The notes under the pieces were generated by a model. That model was not told where the DNA came from. It made no database searches and was given only the letters and a program-made list of their open reading frames with translations. 64,000 nucleotides of DNA from Apium graveolens (taxonomy: Eukaryota; Streptophyta; Magnoliopsida; Apiales; Apiaceae), in NCBI RefSeq assembly GCF_009905375.1, contig NC_133652.1, positions 22,001,339 to 22,065,338 on the forward strand, given 5' to 3'. Of this stretch, positions 12,223 through 24,428 are shown piece by piece (positions within the stretch are counted from its first letter, which is position 1; each line of letters opens with the position of its first letter). The translations under genes were made by a program, and so were the position numbers.

Positions 12223-12253
12223 CTAGCATAATAACCCGTGCGAGACACGGGTT
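12223..12253 (-). mobile_element. Helitron-like 3' terminus
   Basis: A perfect 8-bp stem AACCCGTG/CACGGGTT with a five-base loop (12233-12253) is followed on the minus strand by seven bases, CTAG and then T. This is the best of the three Helitron-type ends in the window. Its 5' end was not identified. Confidence 0.5.
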
Positions 12254-14279
12254 ATTTTCTAGAATTTTTTCATGCATGCAATTATAATATTTTTAGTTAT
12301 ATTTTTATTTGTAAATGTTGTATAATTTCTAACGTATTTATCTGTATATCATTTTCATACAAAACATTACTAAATTACACAACGTTTCCAATATAGCTCA
12401 TTAATAAAAATATATATATTCTTGTTTGTGTTGTATAATTGTATTAATGAATGAATATAAACAGGATAGTCAGTGTACGTTTAAAATGAAACAAATAAAC
12501 TTAATATGTAGAATGTCGTTGGTATGTTTACAAAGAAAAAGTTAAAAATTAACATATATGTTGAATAAAGAGTTGACCAAAAATTTTGAATTTTATATAA
12601 ATAAACTATATAACTAATCTATATTATTACTGAGTTCTCTACTAACTTACAATTAACTTACTCAATTTAAAAAGATAAAAAAATGAATAACTGAATTCAG
12701 AATTATTTGCAATCATAATATAAAATTTACACTACTGTTAATATAAAAGTTGATTTTAGTGGAAAATGTTAGTTTTTGAAATTTAACGTATATATGTTTG
12801 AAAAAATGTTAGTTTTTTTACACTACTCTTAACAAAATAAGATTAAGTTATATAAGTCTATGTTAGCATGTGAATTACTGTATGTTACATTTCTTAGAAA
12901 TTATGATGGTTTCAATTATTTATATGCTAAATATATGATTTATGTTCCTGTATAATCATTATTAATATCTAGCGAGACAATTGATTACTTAAATAACATG
13001 TATTTATAATTATTCAAAAATTGAAATAATGTAATAAATTACAATAATTTATATATGGTATTCACATTATCACTGACAAACAGTCCATATCTGTTTTTTA
13101 CGTGACCGAGTATCAATCATGTAATATAAAAATAAATTATATATCGTAAGACTTATTATTGATGTTCATGATTTTTTTGAAGAATTTGAAGGAAAAATTG
13201 TAATTATATTGTTATTTAAACTATTTTTAAGTTTTCTTCATTACCACTCTAATATTTCTTCATATAATAATTTGATAATATTGTATACTATTCTCCAAAA
13301 TTAATATTTTTCAATTCGATAAAATTTTCTAAATATTAGTTGAACCGGTTAATTCCTTCAAATTATTGAACAATATATATATATATAAATAATATAAAAT
13401 GTATTGAATCAAATGCTACAATATAGTATAGATATAACTTTTATTTTAATAATTCAAAATATTTGTACAATATTATCTTGATCAATAAATATTGTTTATC
13501 TAAAAAAAATTCTTTTTAAAATGCTAGTTTTTTTAAAGTGAAAAATAAAAAATAAATCGATTTAGTATATCATCATAGTTTTAACAAATCTCGTGAGATA
13601 TCATATCAAATTTCAAATATTTTTAAAATCGGGACAAGTCCCAAAACACTATTGCGCTACCAGTGAAATTAGTAATTTTAGTACAAATAATCAATTGACT
13701 TGATTCTATAAATAGCTCAAACACATTAATTTATATTAATATAAGATATCAAAATTTTTTACATTATTGCTAAGATATTCTCGTTAAACTTGTAATTTAA
13801 ATTTACTAAACGTAGAATGTAACAATGTTTTTCGGCTAATCATGTAGTCAATTTTCAAGTATTTTTTGAATAATGGGCCAAATTTCTGATTTAAATTCAA
13901 AATAAACTAAAATTCATTGACTCATTATAATTCGAACTTATCTAAATATTTAATAACAATCTAGATTATTTATATATAGGTGAATCTATTTTCAATATTT
14001 TCTTTAAAAATTATATATGCACATTTTAATTACTTTTTATAATAAAAAATATGTTAAAAATATATTAGATATATTTTCAAACTAAAAAATAATAATAAAT
14101 AAGATAATAATCCATTGCCTAATTTTATATCTGGAATTCAGTTCTTTAAAATTAATTGTACAAATATGCAAGTAACTATCATTTTTTTTGCGGAATTCAA
14201 GTAGCTATCTTTATAGTTAAATAAAATATTCCTTTAGCACACTTACATATTATGTGTATGATTAAAAGCACATGTGACA

Positions 14280-14345
14280 ATATGGTGTAGTGGTACGAAG
14301 TTGTATAGAAGAATGAAGTAACTCGAGTTTGATTCTCACAAAACA
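14280..14345 (+). mobile_element. tRNA-derived SINE head (fragment)
   Basis: A box A match, TGGTGTAGTGG (14283-14293), is followed about 33 bases later by a box B-like GTTTGATTC (14327-14335). This is the spacing of an internal RNA polymerase III promoter. The downstream part is AT-rich and has no clear tail boundary. A true tRNA is excluded because no cloverleaf can be folded around the boxes. Confidence 0.5.
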
Positions 14346-14349
14346 CAAT

Positions 14350-15222
14350 TTTTATATATATATTAAAAATAGGGCTATTTTAGTCTTTTCAATGAGACTT
14401 TTTAATCTCATGAAATTATAGCCATGCATCTCATAAATGCATTGATAGTGCACTACTCCTGGGAACTTAAGGTCCAAGTATTTACAACATTTAAGGCTTA
14501 GTTTGCCGAGCACACGTGGATTATGTTTTAATTGTAAATAAAATCTTCATATGAATTATATTAATTTAAGTTTTTTAATATAATTCATAAAATAATAAAT
14601 ATTATGTAAAACTACAATTGAAAAACTTTTATATTTATTAAATAAAGTAAATTATCAAATAGTGATTGTAATTAATTATTGAAAGTTAGTAACTTTTTTA
14701 TGACAGACTAATCATTCAAAAGTTATCTAGTGCATAAAAAATTTATTAATTAAAAGCTTTCACATATTTAAAATTGAAGAAAAAAAATGAGTGTTCATTT
14801 TAGATTGATAATATGTTCCTAAATTATAAATTTGAAAAATAAAATATTAAGAAAAGTCTCAACTTTTGTACTATCAAAGTTATATTTCATTGATACGATT
14901 TATTGAATTATTAAATTAAATCTAGTAAATTAATAAAATATGTTTTTAATTTATTAGGACGAATATGGATCGTTTCAGGTTGAAAATATTAATCAAAAGT
15001 CAAACAACATTAATAACTTAAATTGCATTTAAACAATTGTTAGTAAAAATATACCATATTAATGAAGGTATTAATTTTTATCAACAACTGTAAGGGCTAT
15101 TGTTAATAGGACCCTAATTTATTTTGTACACAACATGTAAAATTGTACATGCATATCATTTACAATCCACTCTTATAGCATTCCGTTTAGATTTTTCGTA
15201 AGTGGTGTAAATTTATGTTTCA
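14350..15222. other. Non-coding AT-rich stretch
   Basis: No gene or clear repeat was recognised between the SINE fragment and the MITE-like element. Confidence 0.4.
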
Positions 15223-15226
15223 GAAT

Positions 15227-15408
15227 AGCATCTCCAATGATGTTGGTTATAATGGTTAGCTAAAATAATATTAAATAATGATTGGCTAAAATTTGATGAA
15301 CCTGTAAGATTTTGTTCTCCTAGGGGTTAGCTAAAATGGTTGGCTAAAATAATATTTTTTTATTTGAATAAAATATTTTCAGTAAAAATTAAATTTTAAT
15401 AAATTAGT
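15227..15408. mobile_element. MITE-like element, left part (interrupted by element A)
   Basis: The sequence begins with TAGCATCTCCAATGATG at 15226. The inverse, TATTGGAGATGCTCTA, occurs at 52323-52338, beyond the other side of element A. The interior repeats GGTTAGCTAAAAT/GGCTAAAATAATATT. Element A's target duplication TTAGT lies within it (15404-15408 and 51883-51887), so the MITE was split by A. Confidence 0.55.
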
Positions 15409-15903
15409 TGTTAGTCCCTTAATCAATTGTAAATGGGGTGAATACAGTTAATACAATCTATTCGACAAAGTTTCAACAAAATCAACAGTTTTTATATTAA
15501 ATGATAAAAATTTATTACAAATGTACTCTCTCGAAAGGATGAACAAATTATAGTTGAGAGCTGTTAGGTTATGCGAAAGATATAACAATGTCGCAATACT
15601 TATAGCATGAACCTAATACGTGCTTTATATAGAGCACAACTACGCGATGTATAAGGAATCCTATTCTATTAATAGCAAGGAAACCTATACAATTGCTTCC
15701 GAGATAAAGTCCTTCACCGCCTTGAGTTCCTGTTTCCTTTTCCTTATCGAAGATCAACTAATGTGACAAATAACAATTTCATCATCCGTGGACATCATCA
15801 TCCGTCGATATCATCATCCGTTGACATCATCATCATCCGTTGATATAAGTTCTGAAGTGAAATTTTGATAGTTTCTGCTTGATATCATCAATTTCTCCTA
15901 ACA
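15409..15903 (-). repeat. 3' LTR of element A
   Basis: The repeat is 495 bp, from TGTTAG to CTAACA, paired with 51400-51882. A few ATCCGTTGA-type words with the context CATCATCCGTTGACATCAT occur at 15785-15845. Confidence 0.9.
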
Positions 15904-15917
15904 ATCTCCCCCAACTT
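15904..15917 (-). other. Polypurine tract of element A
   Basis: On the minus strand AAGTTGGGGGAGAT directly abuts the 3' LTR and is the plus-strand primer for reverse transcription. The same GGGGGAGAT word precedes the 3' LTRs of B, C and E. Confidence 0.85.
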
Positions 15918-16269
15918 GTTCATTATGGAAATATGGACAAGTTCAAATTGATGATGTCAAAACTATCTAAATTCAGGAATCAAGTATGCATATTCAATCT
16001 TGCTTTACTGAATATCAGAATTTATTGTTCATCCTGAACTGCTTCTTTAACTTGAGCAATGTTAGAGGTTAATTCCAGTTCATTATCTCAGAATGCTCCA
16101 ATAATGTTCCTTTGGATTTTTCTTCAGTATCATGAGTTTGAACTACTGTATAGATTGGATCTATCAGTGTTTGAAATTTAGATTTCTTAGATACTGACTT
16201 CTTCTTTTCAACATCTTTGGCTTTAGGCTTTGAAATCTTTGACTTTTCTTTTATCTTCTCTTTTCCTTT

Positions 16270-19200
16270 AAGCTACTTGTCAGCAGTTCCAATAACTTGT
16301 GATCTGAGAGATCTTTCATCTTCTGCCTGGCTGATTTCCCTTATAACTATACCTCTAGTTGGTCTGTTAGAAGGATCATCTTCATAAAGTACTTGAGAAA
16401 TAACAGCAATATCAACATTTGCTGTCTTCATATAATTCTTGAAATCTTCCTCCATTTGCCTTAGCTGTTCAAGATCAACTCCAAGATTTTCTTTTGCAAA
16501 TATTCTTCTACTCACCTTAGAGTCAAATAATTGAATCTTTGGATCCTTGTAGAACAGAGTTGTCTTTCTTCCTTTAACTTTAAGAGTTTGAAGATATTGA
16601 CTTACTTCAACACCAGCTTCTATCTCGAGAATACATTGGTCTTCATCAGCAACAGTTGTGACTTGTCAGATTGTTGCATTTTAGTAGTCACAGTCAAATC
16701 TTTTACTCTTCTTTCATTCCTCTAACTTTCTCCTCCTTGTCAAGACTGAAATCTAGTGATTGCTTTTGATGAACCACTAACTCCAACTAGATCTTCGCCT
16801 CTTCTTCTTTTACTATCCTTCTATCCCTCCTTATTACCTCCATCAGGATTTTCATCATCAGTACTTGTCAATGTCAGCTGCTTGCATTTAGATTCAATAA
16901 TTTTCTCCCCCTTTTTGGCATCATCGCCAAGCAGTAGAGAAAGAGTCAGCAACATTGAATTCTGTACTTCTATAAGTTGATCAGACATTTGAGTTTATTT
17001 AGCTTCTAATCTAGCTTGACTAGCTTCAATTGCAGTTTGCCTGACAACTGTTGGTGAAATTTGTTTCTGAATTTCCTGATGAGTAGTCAACTTTGAAGTA
17101 ATCAATGATTCTTTGATCTGATTGATTTGAGTAGTTGTAGCTTCATGAGCTGTGTGTAAGGATCTGACAACTAAAGTTGATGCTTTCAGATGATTCAGCA
17201 TATAAGAATTTGTAATATTCTGTTCTGCTGTTTCCAGACTCCAAATCTTCAAGTATTGTAGATAAATGAATTGAAGCTTCAAAATTAACTTTCAGGACCT
17301 CAGTTCCTGTAACATGCTGTGTTAATTCTGAAATGGATGAAACTTTATGAATGGACTGTTGTGCTACTACATCTTCAGCAACAACAGGAATTTCCTCAGG
17401 TGATGGATAAGTAGAGTAAATGGACTGTTTTCAACAAAAACAGGGATTGTCTCATGTGGTGGAATAGTAGAATGTATGGACTGCAAGAAAGTATTAGTAC
17501 TTAGACTTGCAGGGAGATTAATAGCCCTTGGTACGTCAGAGTTTACTTGAGGTTCAACATCTATTTCTTTAGAAGTATGAGCACCTGTACATATATAGAA
17601 AATAAAACTTAATCTCTCTATTCTTTTACAGTAGCCTCACTACTCCCCACACCACACATCTCATGACTTTTAATAATCAGAGCTTCCTCACAAGGATTAC
17701 TAAATTCTATCTCTCATCAACCTCTCCTTTTGCCAGGAAGGATCCTGCCTCTTTTAAATTCTGTTTCTCTCTCAATCTTTTCACACATCTCACAGAAAAA
17801 GGCTCAGAAAGATTGTCCTACAGAAATAAGAGGTGGTTAAAAAAGGGTGATATGTGGTCATACAACTAGAGGTAGTCCTTGCATAAGGTCTAGAAGTAAT
17901 CATGCCAACATGATTTATATCATAAAAAATATAATAAATGCTGAAATAACTAGATCAGTATTTAGAATAAATGCTGATAAAATAATAACAATATTTATAC
18001 CTTGTGAATCTGAAGATGCAGATTCCGTGAGAACATTCAGTTGTGATACTAATAAAATATCAGTAAACAGTTGAGATGGATGAACTCTGCCTTCAGGATC
18101 AATAATAAGAGTCATTATAACAGGAGTAAGGCTTGCATTGCAACTTTGATGCAATGGTTCTTGTGTAGCTGGAGAATCAGGAGTTGCTGGATGACTTTAA
18201 CAACCAGGTTCTTGAGTACTCTTCTCCATAATTACATTAATAGACTCCTGAGCAGTTTCAATCAAAGGCTCTTGTTCTTCAATATCTGCTGCACCACTTT
18301 GAGGTGCAGGTTCTTGTGGGATTGAATCAGGAGATGTAGCTGTTGTACCCCTTTGAGATACAGGTTCTTGTGTGCTTGATCCAGGAAAAAGTCATTTCCC
18401 GTGCAGCCTCTTGACACTAGCTTCTACTTGCTCATGAGAGACTTCCCTCGCTCTCTTATGATATTGCATGAATAGAGTTTCAGACAGTTCTACAAGCGCC
18501 TCAGCTGTAGACTGGATGTCAGAATTTAGATTTGATGCACTCTTTGTCTTCTCATCAATTTCCTGTTTAAGCTTGATCAAGTGCTGATTGTAATAGGCTT
18601 TGACCAATCTTCTTTTCTTTCGTCTGGGGTTTGCATTAGTATCAGCAGCTGTGTCTTTTTCAGTTGATGGAACAACTAGTCTTGGAGAAGAATCAGACGA
18701 AAGGTTTGGAAATCTGGAAGATAAAAGAGAATTTTCCTCATCTGAATCTGATTCTAATCCAGCAAGTACAAGTTTCCTCTTTACAAATTCTGAAGGTTTT
18801 AAAGAATGAGGAACTTGAGATGCTTCATCTTTTGACTTAGCTACAACAGGATTTATAGCTCTTTTTTCCGAAATTGTCTTTCTTTTTACAACAAGTGTCT
18901 TTTGAGAGACACCTGGGGTGGTTTCTGTTTGAGATTGTTCTGGTGGATGAGTTTGTGTTTGATTTATTGTGCTGAGGTGAGATACTGGGGGTTTCCAATG
19001 GTGATTTCCTGCAGCTTAGCACTTTGACTGTTAAGCAAACCATAAGTCTCAGAAAGCCTTGCTAAAAGCAAGTTTTTTGCAACTAATGGTAACCTCAAGG
19101 GAGGTAAATTCAACCGATTTTCATCTTGTGAAATTAAGTCAGAAAAAGCCATTTTTTCAACTTAAACACTGACACTATTTGATTAGAGGGGATAGGGATA

Positions 19201-19865
19201 TTAGGAAAACAAACATTAAAAATCAACTGACAGAATCTAGCATAATATACTATATTTCTATCAGCATTTATCCTATCATCAATAAAAGAAAGAACTACTC
19301 TACCATAATCATAATGTGAACCATGAATTAGAGAGTACCCTATCTGTTGTGTCATAATGGGAAATACATCAAAATTCGAAGATTTGTTGCTGAAGGCCTT
19401 TGTGATGCAATCAAAGAAGAAATTTCATTCCTTCCTTAGCCCATTCCTTTTTAGTCGACCAAGGTTCTTCAAATCCTTGTCATAGCCAATCTCAGTAAAG
19501 AATCTCCTCATCTCAATATCACCTACCAGTCTTGAGTAAGAGGTATGAGTATGCAACTGTAATGCATCTCTTACGGTTTGAGGAGTTACAACCCTTGTTG
19601 TATTGTCAAATTCAAATACAAGGCTCGGAGATCCATTAGCTCCTCCATCATCAAATACTTCTGTCCTCCAGATAGCGAGCACCTGGTCAACAGAGATTGT
19701 GGGTGGAGCTGTGAGAGCAAACCCAATCTCACTGGATTTAAGAAAGTCCTGAAAAATATGAAAATCAACTTTCACGCTGTTGTTAGTCAGGATAACTGAA
19801 TAGTTGTTAGTCACAAACTTTGCACCACCATAATCAAATGGCTTAGAAGCAGCACGTGAAGTCAT
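16270..19865 (-). pseudogene. Decayed env-like ORF of element A
   Basis: The best-preserved piece starts with ATG at 19865 and runs 146 codons to 19425. It aligns in layout with the N-terminal parts of the env-like ORFs of B and C (…FLKSSEIGFALTAPPTISVDQV…, then a 'L.R.GLRKE' word also present in B). Further minus-strand pieces in other frames continue it (19355-19134, 19152-18964, 18607-18392, 18154-17915, 17282-16995, 16515-16273) with Ser/Thr/Pro-rich and coiled-coil-like composition. Frameshifts and stops separate them. A TATA-like TATAAAATC lies at 19991-19999, about 126 bases before the ATG. An internal polypurine tract is at 16904-16924. Function of this third gene in Sireviruses is not known. 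Confidence 0.7.
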
Positions 19866-19990
19866 GGTTAATTTTTCAAGAAAGATTTTCGAAAAGTATT
19901 TAGGGTTTCAGAGTTTACGATTTTGAGAAGGGTAAAGTAGCAGAGAGAAGATAACGAAGATAAGTAAAGTATTATTTAAAATCAAAAATT

Positions 19991-19999
19991 GATTTTATA
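19991..19999 (-). promoter_or_regulatory. TATA-like box before the env-like ORF of element A
   Basis: The minus strand reads TATAAAATC, 126-134 bases upstream of the ATG at 19865. B has a TATA box about 100 bases, and C one about 480 bases, before the corresponding ORF. Confidence 0.4.
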
Positions 20000-20529
20000 C
20001 AATACTTTTCTCCACTAATTTAGTCATATTCAGTTTAATAGGACACATGGCGATATACGATTGACTGTAAAAGTAATCATGTAATCGTGTGTTACTGCAT
20101 GCACAGTTCCCAAGAATAAAGTAATGAATTAAACGAACATGTTCCAAATCATTACTCAACGTGTAAACATCTGTAACCATGAAAAATTTCCATCTGTGAC
20201 GAACTTCAACCTTGTAATTATAATACTGACTTAAACAATATCTTCATAAAAATAGATCAGCATGTTAATTACAACTATCAGGACTTATCAGTCAAACCTG
20301 GGTTGACCAATATCAGAATTTATCAACTACTGACATAAACTATTAGTCAAAACAAGTTTAACTAATAACAGAGCATGTAAGCATAATCAGTAGTTCAACA
20401 TGCAGTTTTCACATAAGATCATTTAGCATAATTTGCATGTTATCATGGCATCAACATTTAGCACAATAATCAATATCTAACAAGTAGTAACACATAATAA
20501 GATACAATTCTTCAAAAATATCAGCAGAC

Positions 20530-20601
20530 TTAATTATCAGATTTTGAGAATTGTCCTAATATCATTCCCAATTCATTCACCAATATTGTGAATGTAGCTC
20601 C
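20530..20601 (-). pseudogene. Last codons of element A pol, cut off by element B
   Basis: The minus strand codes a tail (FTILVNELGMILGQFSKSDN, stop at 20530) equivalent to the RNase H end of other copia pols ([11 protein letters not shown]). Its upstream half continues at 33865 on the other side of element B, across the GCTCC duplication. Confidence 0.85.
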
Positions 20602-21705
20602 TATTATTCCCAGTGGACTAACAATAAGATTTACAGAAGGGGGGTTGAATGTAAATCTCAAAACTTTTTCAAATTTTGAGCAGTTTCTAAGGCTGAGTGT
20701 TTGAGTGATCAAATGTGTGTGAATTGCTTGAAGCTGATGCAGGCAGATATATATTCAAACACAAATGTAATGAACACAAAGAACTTAAAAACTTTTCTGG
20801 TGGATTTGTTGTTCCACCAGAGATGTGTTATTTCAGAAAATCTGTGATTCAAAAAATTAAATCACAGCTGCTTCCTAGTACAAATTAGATGATTTCCTCT
20901 TTTGATATTTCTAAACAGCTCAATGAAAATTCATATCTAATTACTAGCTGCTACTTGGTTTATATATCACCAAGTTTACAAGTGAAGACAACCTGTAAAA
21001 TACAATTGAAAAGATTCTTCACATGTTTCTTCTTCATTTCTCTATCCAATGCAATCTAGGATAATCTGTAAATCTTTGAATACTTCCTTGTTTGCATCAG
21101 AATGGAAATGCTGCATTTTCTTGATTCCTCCTAGAGGCTTCCACATTCCAGTATGTCTCTGTTAACCCATGTGCCTCTGTCAGCTTGTGAATTGTCACTA
21201 TCAACTGCTAATGAACTAAGCATTCGTTGAAGCTTTCATCCGTTGATGCCTTATCCATTGAGGCTTTATCCGTTGAAACTTTATCCGTTGATGCATTATC
21301 AGTTGAAGTCTTTATCCGTTGAAGCACTTATCCGTTGATGGATATTATCCGTTGAAGCATTAGTGACATCCGTTGAAGCTTTGTTTCTTATCCGTTGAAG
21401 GTCTTCAATATCCGTTGACATTTCTTCACTTATACAAAATTACAAGGCATGAAATATTTACAATTAGCCCTCCTATTTGTACATCCATTAGTAGTCAACA
21501 TGACTGATTATTTCCTAACAACATCTAAGAATTACAGCTTGATACCAGAGAGTGAAATGTGCTACAATACTAAACTTATTGCTAAGTAAAGCTAATCCTT
21601 CAACGGATAGCCAAGATGGTCTTATCCGTTGAGGCTACAAACACTAGATTTCTACTTAAGTGTTTTGCTTAACTTATCATCAAACTAATACACATATTCC
21701 TAACA
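20602..21705 (-). repeat. 3' LTR of element B
   Basis: The repeat is 1104 bp. The first base pair has changed (TA instead of TG at 20602) and the other end is CTAACA. A TATA box (TATATAAACC on the minus strand) is at 20958-20967. Upstream of it, 21225-21420 holds nine exact ATCCGTTGA copies and three one-mismatch copies. An inverted pair lies at 21600-21632. Confidence 0.95.
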
Positions 21706-21719
21706 ATCTCCCCCTATTT
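21706..21719 (-). other. Polypurine tract of element B
   Basis: AAATAGGGGGAGAT on the minus strand sits immediately before the 3' LTR. Confidence 0.9.
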
Positions 21720-21893
21720 ATGTCTACTAGAACTGTAGGCATAAATTTGGGTTTAGCTTGATGATAACAAAACACTTAACAAATATATAAACTGTAACAA
21801 AGTAGAAATTCAAAAGTGCTACAAAAATGTATATGCTGAGATGGAATTGAAGAATTACATTATTTCCAAGGGTGCTCCTTTAGCCTGAGCAAA

Positions 21894-24428
21894 TTACTTT
21901 CTTTTCCTTTGATCCCTGGTTTTCTTTCCTAGCCTCCTGTCATTCTCCTCTATTTGAAGTTGAAGTTGTCTGTAGAATTCAGCTTCATCTTCTTCATTGA
22001 TATCTAACTTAGATTGCATATCCTTGAGAGTTTCATTACTGGCAATCTTTAGCTGATCTTCAATTCTGAAAAATCTTCTGACTCCTTTGTTGTCTCTGAA
22101 CTACATCAACCAATGAGGTGATTTGTGAATTGTAATTCCTCTTTCTTGAATGAGTAAAGTTCTAGGCAAGGCATTGGGCTCCCTCCAAGTTTTCCTTATA
22201 TTGGAAATCTTGTTGAGAATCTCAGTCTTGGCAGTCCTGGTAAAGCCAGAATCCTTTTGTATGGCTGAGTAGACTCTAATCAAGGTAGAGTAGCCTTCAT
22301 TCAGAATTCTGTGAAGAGGCCATGTTCTTTCCCCAGCTCCTTTGTATTTGAACACTAGTCTTTCTGGTAGCTGTCTGTAGGCAGCTATTCCCCTTACATC
22401 CTCCAGCTCATCCAGATAGAGTTCAATGTCTAAAAATTCTTTTATGTCACAGATGTGAACATAATCATCTTTAGAGGTTTGAGGTTTAGGCTTAGGCTTC
22501 TGTGTGAATTTGATTGAGGCTTTAGAGGGTGTTGATTTGATTCTTCTTTTCTGCTTCTTTGATGGTGGAGAAGAGGTTAGGAAGGTGGGCAATTTGATGG
22601 TGTCCCAATCAATTGGTTCCTTCTTGGGAATGATTGTTTCACCATGAATGTTCATGAAGGGGTCAGGTACAATTGGTTCAGGAATAGAGGGTAGTGGTTT
22701 GGATATTGATTGGGTTTCTTCAGTCTTATCTACCTTCTTTCTCTTTGTATTGACCTTCTTTCTTTTCCCTTTCTGCCATTCTTCCTTACTTCTTTCCTCC
22801 ATCTCAGTACCAACCATGTCCCCCATAGCTTCATCTTCACCTTTATCTTCAATTTCTTTTTGTTCTTCAGCCTGACTTGACTTTAGCTGTTTTTCAAGCT
22901 TTGCTTGTGCTCTTTTGTCAGCCTTTAGCTGTTTGGCTTCTTCCTTCAACCTTTTGGTTTCTTCCCTCTTGGCTATTGAGAATTTGGGATGTCCTTGCAT
23001 CACACATATGCTCTTTCCCTCTCTGAAGATAATAGTCATGTTTCTCCTTACAGCCTCATCCATGGTCTCTTTGAGATATGCAATACTTCTACCTAAAAGC
23101 TTGTCCTCATCAGCTTTTGGAAGAGGAAAATCCACCTCTTTTAGAGGATTCTTTGTAGTGTCCTTATTGGATCTGTTGTTGGGCTTGAGAACCATAGGTT
23201 GCAGATCTTTGGAAGAAGTTTCTCCATCCTTATGCCTCCCTACTGGCTTGAGTTCCATAACAATTGATTCCACTTTTGTGCTATGCTTCACAGATTGTGA
23301 TTGAGAAGTTGTAGAACCAAATATTAGTTGCATCTTTTCATCAATCTTCTTCCTTTGCTCTTTGACTTGCAATTCAGCTGCTGCTATCTGGATTAGATCA
23401 ATTCCATCTAGCTTTCCTTTGACTTGAATAGTTGGAGAAGTTGTGATGATAGGAACTAGCACTTGAGAAATCTGAACTGTTGTAGATGGCTCTCCTTCCC
23501 CTTCCCTTTTATTCTCCCCCTTTTTGTTATCATCAAGGGTAGGGGTCAAGCCTTGTGCTTGTGCCAGCTGCATGAGTAGATTTGTTTGAGTTTGTTGATT
23601 CTGAAGAATGGTGACCATAGAGTCTTCAATGATTTGAACCCTATCTTCCAATCTGGCCAACCTCTTGTCAGCATCAGATACTTTCCTCAGTCTCCCCAAC
23701 AGATCTTGCATAGTACCATAGGGTATAAGTGAATTCAATTTCTCAGCATTGTAGGATTTCAGATCAGTAATGTCCAGCTTGAGCTCATCCACACTTAGAT
23801 TTTGCTGGTAATGCTGCAACTGTAAGAGATGCAGAGATTCCAGATGAGCTTGAAGAATTACCTTGGTACCAGCATCCTGAGTCTCCTGAAGGGCCTGCTG
23901 AATTGTCATGGCTTGTCTGACCAAAGTGACACCAAACTCTCCTGGTGTTGATGGTTTTGCCCATGCCCATACAGGAAGATCAGGAACAGAACTTGGGTCT
24001 GCTACTCCCCCTAAGTTCATGCTCTCATTCAAAGAATTAGAGTCATCATCATTAGAATTTACTCCAAATTCTTCAGATGGCTCACCAGCTTGAGAAGGCA
24101 GCCTGTTGATAGCAGCTTTATCTCTGAGAAGAGATTCTGAAGTGTGTACAATGTGTAGTGTCTGTTCTGCCTCCACATTGCCCTGTGCAACCAATAATTG
24201 ATAGGCTGAAACAGGGTGAGTAAAAGTGTCAGTATCCAAGGAAATGTTATTAATGACAGCTTTATAATGTTGCTGATATTGTCTTTCCTTATCTGCATCA
24301 TCCACTTTCATTAACTCACTAGCAATGGCTGGATCCACCCTTATAGCTTCTGTACCTGCCTTTCTCTCAATTTCTCTCTGTTCTTGCATCAGGGGCTCCC
24401 CCTGGCTCACACACACCCTCACCTTCAC
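21894..24428 (-). CDS. env-like ORF 2 of element B (amber codon at 22101)
   Basis: The frame is open for 775 codons from 24428 to an in-frame TAG at 22101-22103. It then continues 69 more codons in good coding style (IEDQLKIASNETLKDM, acidic and coiled-coil-like) to a TAA at 21894. The protein is hydrophilic, with heptad-like stretches near 230-290 (DLLGRLRKVSDADKRLARLEDRV) and a long Lys/Glu-rich middle. A conserved-looking C-terminal block (DIKEFLDIELYLDELEDVRG, YKGAGERTWPLHRIL) follows. I saw no signal peptide or membrane segment, so a true envelope role is unlikely from sequence. It overlaps ORF 1 by 62 bases in the +1 frame. The equivalent region in element C is a single frame, so the two ORFs probably made one protein originally. 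An internal polypurine tract lies at 23513-23535. Confidence 0.8.

Larger units (their letters stand above)
9609..14275. other. Long AT-rich non-coding region
   Basis: The region is very AT-rich with no supported gene. It contains several similar clauses (for example AATTTGTGTTAATA near 11130 and 11270, each followed by a TTACTTAATTTAACGTAAC-like text), suggesting old internal duplications. It also has two Helitron-like hairpin ends, listed separately. A 138-codon frame at 11606-12022 has no recognisable features. Confidence 0.5.

Noticed and set aside
15569..15757. 62-codon ORF in the 3' LTR of element A
   Set aside because: It lies inside the LTR and is not open in the partner LTR.
21225..21420. 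ATCCGTTGA array considered as CRISPR-like or as a protein-coding repeat
   Set aside because: The unit is only 9 bp with irregular spacing, no open frame, and the same array occurs in both LTR copies; it is a regulatory-type LTR array.
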